The notes below the pieces were generated by a model, which was given only the letters and a program-made list of their open reading frames with translations, was not told where the DNA came from and ran no database searches. Positions 37,800-45,200 of a DNA stretch of 64,000 bases are shown here, one piece after another. Positions within the stretch are counted from its first letter, which is position 1; every line of letters begins with the position of its first letter. Source of the stretch: Lentimicrobiaceae bacterium (GTDB lineage Bacteria; Bacteroidota; Bacteroidia; Bacteroidales; F082); assembly GCA_015061315.1 (NCBI GenBank), contig SUWV01000001.1:186001-250000 (forward strand), read 5' to 3'. A program made the translations under genes and the position numbers.

Positions 37800-39308
37800 A
37801 TGGTTTTTACTCCGGAAAATGTACTTTTAGTAGGATCCTTAATATGGTTTGTTAGTATAGTGTTAAGTAAGACTGGATATAGGTTCGGCATTCCAGTCTT
37901 GTTGGTGTTCCTGCTTGTTGGTATGTTGCTCGGCGTTGATGGCATAGGTATCAAGTTTGATAACTATAAATATGCTCAGATTATAGGTATGGTGGCGTTG
38001 AGCATTATATTGTTCACTGGCGGTATGGATACCAAATTCTCTGACGTGAAACCTATCCTCGCTCCTGGTACTGTGCTGTCGACCTTAGGAGTCTTGTTGA
38101 CGACCTTATTCACCGGATTCTTTATTTACGGCATATCGCATACTTTCTCTCATGTTATTCAGATTCCTCTGACTTTTGCTCTCTTGCTCGCAGCCACTAT
38201 GTCGTCAACCGACTCGGCTTCTGTGTTTAATATCCTTAGGTCGCAGAAGATGGGACTGCGTAACAAGCTGCAGCCCTTATTGGAGTTTGAGAGCGGTAGT
38301 AACGACCCTATGGCGTATATGCTTACTATAGTGATGATACAGATCATCAACGGAGGTGAGACGTCTGACGTGAATGCGTGGAACATAGTCCTGGATTTTC
38401 TTGTGCAGTTTGGCTTTGGCCTCGGCTTCGGCTTCGCTTTAGGTAAGCTGTGCGTTTGGGTTATAAATAAGATAGACCTGCAAAATAAGTCGTTATATCC
38501 AATATTGATGTTGAGCGTCATCTTCATCATTTTCTCGCTTACCAACTTGTTTAATGGCAACGGCTACTTGGCGGTTTATGTAGCAGGTATAGTGATGGGA
38601 AATTCTAAGTTGGTTGAAAATAAGAACATCAATTCTTTTTTAGACGGCATAACGTGGTTTGTACAGATTGTGATGTTCTTGGTCTTAGGATTACTCGTTA
38701 ATCCGCACGAGATGTTCAAGATCGCATTGCCAGCTCTTATAGTAGGTCTCTTCGTTATCTTTATCGGACGACCTCTTGCAGTATGGCTCTGTCTCCTGCC
38801 TTTCAAAGGAATAAGACGTCGCGCAAAGACTTTCATCTCGTGGGTCGGATTGAGAGGAGCAGCTCCTATCATATTCGCCACGTATCCTGTGGTGGAAGGC
38901 GTGGAAGGCGGCGAGTTTATTTTTAATATGGTGTTCTTCATCACTCTGACATCATTGATAATACAAGGCACCACAATACCAAAAGTTGCTAACTGGCTTA
39001 GGTTAAGTACGGAGAAAGACGACGGTCCTGAAAACTTCGGCGTCGATATTCCGGAAGAACTAAACACTGTATTACAACAGCAGATAGTGGTGAATGAGGC
39101 TTATCTTAAAGACTATCCGCTGCCAGAAGGAACATTGGTGATGATTGTGGAAAGAAGGAATAAATACATAGTGCCGAACGGTCAGCTGTTCTTGAAAAAA
39201 GGCGATAAGCTGCTTTTGATATCAGCTAAGAAAGACGAGACAGAAGAATCACAAAAGACATTCACTTTCTTGGATAGAATATCAAAAATACGTAGCAAGA
39301 GAAATTGA
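37800..39308 (+). CDS. Cation/proton antiporter of the NhaP2 (CPA1) type with TrkA-C domain
   Basis: A 502-residue protein. The first ~400 residues form a Na_H_Exchanger domain with 12-13 helices, including the conserved SSTDSASVFN and the ion-binding Asn168-Asp169 (SGSNDPMAYML). A TrkA-C/RCK-C regulatory domain follows (about 410-490; VLQQQIVVNEAYLKDYPLPE, PNGQLFLKKGDKLLLI). This architecture matches the K+/H+ antiporters NhaP2/CvrA of the inner membrane, used in potassium and pH homeostasis. Start chosen at 37800, directly after the promoter. It is a single-gene unit. Confidence 0.9.
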   Translation: MVFTPENVLLVGSLIWFVSIVLSKTGYRFGIPVLLVFLLVGMLLGVDGIGIKFDNYKYAQIIGMVALSIILFTGGMDTKFSDVKPILAPGTVLSTLGVLLTTLFTGFFIYGISHTFSHVIQIPLTFALLLAATMSSTDSASVFNILRSQKMGLRNKLQPLLEFESGSNDPMAYMLTIVMIQIINGGETSDVNAWNIVLDFLVQFGFGLGFGFALGKLCVWVINKIDLQNKSLYPILMLSVIFIIFSLTNLFNGNGYLAVYVAGIVMGNSKLVENKNINSFLDGITWFVQIVMFLVLGLLVNPHEMFKIALPALIVGLFVIFIGRPLAVWLCLLPFKGIRRRAKTFISWVGLRGAAPIIFATYPVVEGVEGGEFIFNMVFFITLTSLIIQGTTIPKVANWLRLSTEKDDGPENFGVDIPEELNTVLQQQIVVNEAYLKDYPLPEGTLVMIVERRNKYIVPNGQLFLKKGDKLLLISAKKDETEESQKTFTFLDRISKIRSKRN

Positions 39309-39316
39309 TTTTTTAT

Positions 39317-39324
39317 TACTTTTG
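39317..39324 (+). promoter_or_regulatory. -7 box upstream of fba
   Basis: TACTTTTG starts nine bases after the antiporter stop, 78 bases before the fba start. No TTG at the usual distance. Confidence 0.45.
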
Positions 39325-39338
39325 CAAATCAAAAAATG

Positions 39339-39385
39339 CTAACAGCCAAAAGCCAATAGCTAATAGTCAAAGAAACATTAACAAT
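39339..39385 (+). repeat. AGCCAAT heptamer array in the fba leader
   Basis: Units AGCCAAA, AGCCAAT, AGCTAAT and AGTCAAA form the middle of the fba 5' leader. Confidence 0.6.
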
Positions 39386-39401
39386 TAAAACAAATATAAA
39401 A

Positions 39402-40400
39402 ATGATAAATTATAAGACATTAGGACTTGTCAACACTCGTGAGATGTTCAAGAAAGCCGTGAAAGGCGGTTATGCAATCCCTGCATTTAATTTCAATAAT
39501 ATGGAACAATTGCAAGCTATAGTTAAAGCTTCTGTTGAGACCAAATCACCTGTTATCTTGCAAGTCTCTAAAGGCGCTCGCGACTATGCTAACCAGACTT
39601 TGTTACGTTATATGGCAGAAGGCGCAGTAGCATACGCAAAAGAATTAGGTTGCGAGAAACCAGAAATCGTTCTTCACTTAGATCATGGCGACAGCTTCGA
39701 GACATGTAAGTCATGCATCGACATGGGCTTCTCATCAGTCATGATAGACGGCTCACATCTTCCTTACGAAGAAAACGTAGCTTTGACAAAGAAAGTCGTT
39801 GAGTATGCACATCAATTTGATGTCACAGTAGAAGGCGAACTCGGAGTCTTGGCAGGCGTGGAAGACGAAGTCAGTGCAGAAGAAAGCCATTATACAAAAC
39901 CAGAAGAAGTAGTCGATTTCGTCACTAAGACAGGCTGCGACTCATTGGCAATCTCTATCGGTACATCGCACGGCGCTTATAAATTCACTCCAGAGCAATG
40001 TACATTAGATCCAGAGACAGGACGTTTGCTTCCTCCTCCATTGGCATTCGATGTCTTGGCAGCTATTGAGAAAGAGCTCCCAGGATTCCCTATCGTGCTT
40101 CATGGCTCATCATCAGTGCCACAAGACGATGTCGATACAATCAACAAATACGGCGGTAAGATGGTAGCAGCTGTCGGTATCCCTGAAGAGCAACTTCGTA
40201 AAGCAGCTAAGTCGGCAGTATGTAAGATCAACATCGACTCCGACAGCCGTCTCGCTATGACAGCAGCAGTACGTAAGACATTGGCAGAGAAACCAGGCGA
40301 ATTCGATCCACGTAAATATTTAGGACCAGCACGCGATAGCATGCAGAAACTCTACGAGCATAAGATTATCAATGTCCTTGGTTCGAATGATAAACTTTGA
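39402..40400 (+). CDS. fba: Class II fructose-1,6-bisphosphate aldolase
   Basis: A 332-residue class II aldolase of normal length. Signatures are HLDHGDS near 92-98 (with the catalytic Asp and a zinc His), GFSSVMIDGSHLPYEENV, the zinc motif GTSHGAYKF and HGSSSVP near 232. It splits fructose-1,6-bisphosphate into DHAP and glyceraldehyde-3-phosphate in glycolysis and runs the reverse in gluconeogenesis. Codon use is strongly biased, as for an abundant enzyme. It stands alone with its own promoter and a strong terminator. Confidence 0.97.
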   Translation: MINYKTLGLVNTREMFKKAVKGGYAIPAFNFNNMEQLQAIVKASVETKSPVILQVSKGARDYANQTLLRYMAEGAVAYAKELGCEKPEIVLHLDHGDSFETCKSCIDMGFSSVMIDGSHLPYEENVALTKKVVEYAHQFDVTVEGELGVLAGVEDEVSAEESHYTKPEEVVDFVTKTGCDSLAISIGTSHGAYKFTPEQCTLDPETGRLLPPPLAFDVLAAIEKELPGFPIVLHGSSSVPQDDVDTINKYGGKMVAAVGIPEEQLRKAAKSAVCKINIDSDSRLAMTAAVRKTLAEKPGEFDPRKYLGPARDSMQKLYEHKIINVLGSNDKL

Positions 40401-40408
40401 TATAAAAT

Positions 40409-40470
40409 CTGAGAAACTGAAAATCTGAGAAATTAAAAAATCTCAGGTTTTCAGTTTTTCAAATTCTCAG
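40409..40470. terminator. Terminator-like hairpin made of inverted CTGAAAAT arrays
   Basis: CTGAGAAACTGAAAATCTGA, then GA, faces TCTCAGGTTTTCAG and the rest of its complement to CTCAG at 40470 across an A-rich loop. Both arms are octamer arrays. It lies eight bases beyond fba. Confidence 0.7.
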
Positions 40471-40485
40471 TTTATAAAAAAAATG

Positions 40486-40493
40486 TATCTTTG
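40486..40493 (+). promoter_or_regulatory. -7 box upstream of tRNA-Pro
   Basis: TATCTTTG lies 92 bases before the mature tRNA 5' end. Transcription would then start about 40500, inside the 12-base tandem repeat. Confidence 0.5.
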
Positions 40494-40494
40494 C

Positions 40495-40530
40495 AGTCCA
40501 CGAAATAGTCCACGAAATAGTCCACGAAAT
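40495..40530 (+). repeat. Three exact 12-base tandem repeats
   Basis: AGTCCACGAAAT occurs three times without a gap. Looser copies of CACGAA/CGTGAGGATTAGTG follow to 40580. The whole block is in the presumed 5' leader of the tRNA-Pro precursor. Confidence 0.85.
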
Positions 40531-40585
40531 TACGCGAATAGGCACGAAAAGATTTAGTGAGGTTTCGTGAGGATTAGTGGGCAGA

Positions 40586-40659
40586 CGGGATGTAGCGCAG
40601 TCCGGTAGCGCGCTTCGTTCGGGACGAAGAGGCCGCAAGTTCGAATCTTGTCATCCCGA
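40586..40659 (+). tRNA. tRNA-Pro (anticodon CGG)
   Basis: Acceptor CGGGATG/CATCCCG, D stem GCGC/GCGC, anticodon stem CTTCG/CGAAG with loop TTCGGGA, and a T arm with loop TTCGAAT. The anticodon CGG is at 40620-40622 and reads CCG. No CCA is encoded. 74 bases including the discriminator. Confidence 0.96.
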
Positions 40660-40670
40660 CTTTTTTAAAG

Positions 40671-40773
40671 TCAACAAGTCTACAAGACAACGAGACAACG
40701 AGACAATAGGAATTTATCTCGTTTTTTTATTATCCCTTATCTCGTAGACTTGTAGACTCGTAGACTCGTAGAC
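40671..40773. repeat. Inverted octamer arrays (GTCNACRA family) between tRNA-Pro and mntP
   Basis: The left arm, 40671-40707, reads GTCAACAA, GTCTACAA, GACAACGA, GACAACGA, GACAATAG. The right arm, 40740-40773, is the reverse orientation (CTCGTAGACTTGTAGACTCG and on). They could pair into a hairpin with a T-run near the loop. Confidence 0.8.
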
Positions 40774-40782
40774 TCAAAAAGC

Positions 40783-41445
40783 ATGGACCTAATATCACTC
40801 ATAACTATCAGCATCGCACTCTCGATGGACGCTTTCTCGGTCTCCATCTGTCAGGGTCTGTCAACAAAGAGATTCTCTCTCAAGATGGCTTTGTCGTGCG
40901 GGCTGTGGTTTGGTTTCTTCCAGGCTTTGATGCCGCTGATAGGATATTTCCTCGGAGCTCAGTTTGAACATTTCATTACGCATATCGACCATTGGATAGC
41001 TTTCGGATTACTTAGCGTTATTGGTGGTAATATGATTAGAGAGTCAATAAGTCAACGAGATAACGAGACAACGAGTGAAGAGTCGCCAAGTCACCGAGTC
41101 ACCGAGTCCCCGAGTAGAGACGTGACACATTACACCGATGAAAATAAACACGATGTAATTGGTGCGTCTGAGCAAGTCACCGAGTCGAAATCGGCGTCAA
41201 TGTTGATATTAGCGATTGCCACGAGTATCGATGCTCTTGCGGTGGGAGTGACGTTTGCCTTCTTAAAAGTCAATATCTGGAAGTCGATACTTATTATAGG
41301 AATAACGACATTTATGTTTTCTTTCGTCGGTGTCAAGATAGGACATGTCTTTGGCTCGCGATATAGTAAGGCTGCCGAGATAGTCGGAGGCGTGATATTG
41401 ATAGTGTTGGGAATTAAAATCTTGATAGAGCATCTTTTCTTTTAG
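40783..41445 (+). CDS. mntP: MntP-type manganese efflux pump with repeat-derived loop
   Basis: A 220-residue membrane protein with six hydrophobic helices in two homologous halves. The paired motifs SMDAFSVSICQG (near 14-25) and SIDALAVGVTF (near 147) carry the conserved aspartates of the MntP/UPF0059 family. It exports Mn2+ across the inner membrane. The E. coli protein is ~188 residues; the excess lies in the central cytoplasmic loop (about residues 86-138), polar and rich in Ser, Thr, Glu and Arg. That loop is encoded by GTCNACRA octamers and a whole GTAGAGACG palindrome (41114-41169), kept in frame. The flanking helices look intact, so the pump is probably functional. Confidence 0.9.
   Translation: MDLISLITISIALSMDAFSVSICQGLSTKRFSLKMALSCGLWFGFFQALMPLIGYFLGAQFEHFITHIDHWIAFGLLSVIGGNMIRESISQRDNETTSEESPSHRVTESPSRDVTHYTDENKHDVIGASEQVTESKSASMLILAIATSIDALAVGVTFAFLKVNIWKSILIIGITTFMFSFVGVKIGHVFGSRYSKAAEIVGGVILIVLGIKILIEHLFF
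41043..41113 (+). repeat. Octamer array inside mntP
   Basis: Units GTCAATAA, GTCAACGA, GATAACGA, GACAACGA, then GTCGCCAA, GTCACCGA, GTCACCGA, GTCCCCGA lead directly into palindrome copy B. Confidence 0.8.
41114..41169 (+). repeat. GTAGAGACG palindrome, copy B (in mntP)
   Basis: It starts GTAGAGACGTGACACATTAC and ends GATGTAATTGGTGCGTCT, two complementary arms. It is followed by the octamer CAAGTCACCGAGTC. The copy is in frame and free of stops in the mntP frame. Confidence 0.8.
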
Positions 41446-41446
41446 A

Positions 41447-41604
41447 GACTAAAGACTACGGTCTACGGTCTACGGACTGTGGATAATGAAAATCTGAAAA
41501 TCTGAGAAATTAATTTAATCTATGGTTGATATTGACATCACTCGCAAAGTTCTAAGTTCAGAGTTCATAAAAAATCCTTAGACCTTAGACCGTAGTCTGT
41601 TGAC
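41447..41604. repeat. Inverted GGTCTAC arrays between mntP and pth
   Basis: GACTACGGTCTACGGTCTAC at 41454 faces CCTTAGACCTTAGACCGTAG at 41576. Between them are CTGAAAAT octamers (41488-41505) and GTTCTAA/GTTCAGA heptamers (41550-41567). There is no gene in this stretch. Confidence 0.7.
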
Positions 41605-41610
41605 TTTTCT

Positions 41611-41618
41611 TATCTTTG
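41611..41618 (+). promoter_or_regulatory. -7 box directly before pth
   Basis: TATCTTTG ends only four bases before the pth ATG at 41623, so the transcript may start at or next to the start codon. Confidence 0.55.
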
Positions 41619-41622
41619 CATC

Positions 41623-42186
41623 ATGAAATATCTAATAGCTTGTCTCGGAAACATCGGTGCTGAATATGATAACACAAGGCACAATATCGGCTTTAAGGTT
41701 GCTGATTATCTTAATGAGGATTTAAAAGGAACTTTTACCACACAGCGTCTTGCTCAGGTGTCGGAGCTACGTTATAAGGGCAGAACAATGGTGGTTATAA
41801 AGCCTACTACTTATATGAACCTTAGTGGCAAGGCAGTGAAATATTGGATGCAGCAAGAAAAGATTCCTATTGAGAACATACTAGTAGTCTTAGATGAAAT
41901 AGCTCTTCCGCTTGGTACCTTGCGCATGAGGAAGAAAGGTAGTGACGCGGGTCATAACGGACTCGCCAATATCATAGAAAGCTTAGGAACTAATGTGTTT
42001 CCGAGATTACGTTTCGGTATTGGCGACGATTTCCCTAAAGGAAAACAGATAGATTTTGTTCTTGGCAAATGGAAACCTTCTGAAGCGGATATTGTGAACT
42101 CACGTTTGGATGTAGCTGCAAGTTTCATTAAAAGCTTCGTGACACAAGGCGTCGATAATACAATGAATCAGTTTAATAATAAATAA
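41623..42186 (+). CDS. pth: Peptidyl-tRNA hydrolase
   Basis: A 187-residue Pth of normal length. The N-terminus MKYLIACLGNIGAEYDNTRHNIGF carries catalytic His20 and Asn10; the usual GLGNPG reads CLGNIG. The second acidic motif is VLDEIALPLG near 90, followed by GSDAGHNGLANI. It releases peptides from peptidyl-tRNA that drops off the ribosome. The start is fixed by the conserved N-terminus, and the -7 box is so close that the mRNA may be leaderless. A hairpin terminator shared with the converging gene follows at once. Confidence 0.96.
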   Translation: MKYLIACLGNIGAEYDNTRHNIGFKVADYLNEDLKGTFTTQRLAQVSELRYKGRTMVVIKPTTYMNLSGKAVKYWMQQEKIPIENILVVLDEIALPLGTLRMRKKGSDAGHNGLANIIESLGTNVFPRLRFGIGDDFPKGKQIDFVLGKWKPSEADIVNSRLDVAASFIKSFVTQGVDNTMNQFNNK

Positions 42187-42222
42187 GAGGCTCTGAATTT
42201 TAAAACTCAGAGCCTCTTTTTT
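42185..42222. terminator. Bidirectional intrinsic terminator between converging genes
   Basis: AAGAGGCTCTGA and TCAGAGCCTCTT form a perfect 12-base stem with a 10-base AT-rich loop and T-runs on both strands. It serves pth on the plus strand and the surface protein gene on the minus strand. Confidence 0.93.
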
Positions 42223-42239
42223 GGTGTCGTGGTGATTTG

Positions 42240-45200
42240 TTATCTCACGACTGAAACACGTTTCACAGCAACACCGTTTTCTGTTACTATACGAACCATA
42301 TAGATTCCTGTTTCATATTGCGACATATCGATGATTTCGTTGTCGGAAGCGACTTCTTGATCATAGACGATTTGTCCTAATGTATTGACGATGGTGATGC
42401 GTTTCATTGCTTCTACATTGACATTTAAGTTGCCCTTTGTAGGGTTAGGGTAAATCATCACACCACTTACGCCGTTCTCTTCTATCGCTGTGACTTCAAC
42501 AACTACATAATCTTGCGAGTCGTTGTCATAAGACTTAGCTGGTTCAGATTCACATTCCATACCGTCTTCTTCATAGACTGCTGTCACTTGATAGTAGTAA
42601 GTTCCTTTTTCGACTTCATCAAAATAAGATCTGCTTGTTGTTTCTGCCACGATTTCAACATTGTCTAATGAAGTACCGCGATAGATATTATAGTTCTTTA
42701 ATGTAAGTGCTCTTGATGAAGGATTCAAGGCTTTAGACTCACCTCTTTCGTTTGTCAAGAAAGCACGTATCATGAATGTTCCATCGAGACCATAGTCTAT
42801 TGCGTCTTCCCAATTTATACCGTCCATCGAGATCCAGCGAGAGTTCTTATCGCCGCAATCTTGTGACATAGCAGCAGGATAGAGGTCGCCGTCGACAGTC
42901 TTCATTATAATCCAGATGCTTTCATCGCCGCTTACTGGAAGAGGATATGAGAGCTCCACTTCTGTAAATCCTTGTGTCATGCCTTCGCCTTCGTATGGCT
43001 GGCTATGTACCAAAAGCTCAGGTGCATTTTCGCCACCATAATAAATATTGATGGTTCCAGTGTGTTTCTTAGGTTCTGGATATGTAGCATCGAAGAACGC
43101 AATTTTAGTAATGTCAGTGCCTGCATAATTTTCAAGTTGTTCTGCTGTAAACATGATACCCCAAGAAAATTCTTCAACACCACCGATACCTGTCATAAAC
43201 TGACCGTTATCATAGTTCATCCATTTTGATGTTGGAGGAACGTAAGGATACATCAACATTGTTCCGATTTTGCCATCTTGTATTGTAGAGTATGCTTTGA
43301 GGTCTCTTGGAGATGGACATGAAAGTACTGAAGTGACAGTCTGTGGGCATGAGATAGCATAATAAGTAACATCTTTTTCACCGCCATATACTAATCTTAC
43401 TGTATATTCGTCTGCTGCACTTGTGTTTTTAACCACATACGATTCGCCTTCGATAAGTTTTTTAGAGACGAGTTCGCCATTGCGATATAACATCACGCCT
43501 AGTTTTTCTGCTGATGAATTATCAACTACTTCGTTTTCATCATCTGTGACGTATGCACGGATCATCCATGTAAATGCAGGCATTGAAACCATTGCATTGT
43601 CTAACCAGCCGTATCCTTCATAATAAAGCCAGCGACCGTTGGCACCACCTTGGTCGGCGCAACCAGCAGCAGGTTGTTTGCCGTTTCCTGAGTTAAGAAC
43701 TACCCAAACATTTTTGTTGCCACTTACTTCCACTGATTTTGTCAATGTTACTTCTATCATGTCATTAACGCCAGTGCATGTATATGATTGTGAATGTAAC
43801 AATGTTTCAGGAGCTGTGCTTCCGCCTTCGTAGATAGAAACTTCACCAGTGTAGGCTTCACAGTCATAGAGAGCGATTTTTGTAATATTATGACCTGTAT
43901 ATTTTGCTACGTCAGCAGCTGGGAACATAATACCCCACATGAATTGTTCAAAATTTTCTCCGTCGTATGTAAGACCTATTTTTTCGACATAAGTATCATC
44001 GTCATACTTAAGCCATTCGCCTGCTCTTGAAGCTCTGCTCTTAGCCTCAGCCTCTGGCAATGTCCACTCTACGCTTGTCTCGCCATTGTTGTATTTTGCT
44101 ACGAGATCTGATACGCCTTCAAATTCGTCGCAAGCCACTTTAGTCCAAGTGTATGATGTAGCAGGACCTTCGCCTGATGAATAAACAGGAATTATTGTTG
44201 TTTTATAAGTATTTCCATCGGTGAGGTTTTCAAATTCATAGTTAGCATTTGTGACGTTTTCTGCCACCAATTCATCGTTGAGATATACCTTATATGATTG
44301 TAAGGCTCTGCTGCTTCTATTTTCGGTTTCCAAAGAGATGTCATCGACATTGATATAGAACTGGTCGGTACAGTTGAAGTGACGCAATGCGATATGGATT
44401 TCCTGACCTGCATATTGGCTGAGGTCGATGACTTTTTCGTACCAGTTGCCTTGACGTGTGCCGCGAGTAGCTTTTGAACCTCCCGACTTAGCTGTCAATG
44501 TCTCTTCCCAGATTGTAACGAAATCGGCAGCATCTGTATTGCTTCCTAATGAGATAGCTACGCCATAATGTTCTGCCGCGAAGCTTTCATCTTGTGCGCA
44601 GACATAGAATTTAAACTTCGAGGTCTCATCAATTTTATATTTCTTCTCTGTGACGAGATAGTTGTCTGGATGAAGAACTAATTGGTAAATATAAGACATT
44701 GATGTTACGCAAGCGAGACTTGAGTTATGTCCTGAACCTGGAGATAATATTTCGATAGAGTTCATCCAGTTGTAGTTGTCGCCGTCAGCGTCTATTGTTA
44801 CCCAGCCGTCTATGTTGCCTTCTTCAAAGTCGTAGTAGAACTCATCGCCGGCACCGATAGCAGCGCCTTCCCACATAGCATAACCTGTTGGAGAGACATA
44901 TAATTCTGTAACAGGATAAAGCTCTTCTACGAGTTCACATTCTATTGTTGTAGCGTCCCAGATTTCTACTGTTTTATTGTCATATTCTGAGCTGTAGCCT
45001 TTTTTGGTGATACTTACTTCATAAACACCTTTATGGAAATCTTCGAAAACAAATGTGTTATCGAGAGCTAATACTGTGCTGTAAACATATTCGCTTTCTA
45101 CTGTATTTTTCAAAGTGATGGCAGTACCGGTAATAGGATCTTCATTATTCATGTTCACTGTTACGGTGACTTTTGTCGCCATATCTTTGTCGATAGCTTT

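Noticed and set aside
40495-40580. CRISPR-like repeat block
   Set aside because: The units are contiguous 12-mers without unique spacers, and no cas gene is in the window.
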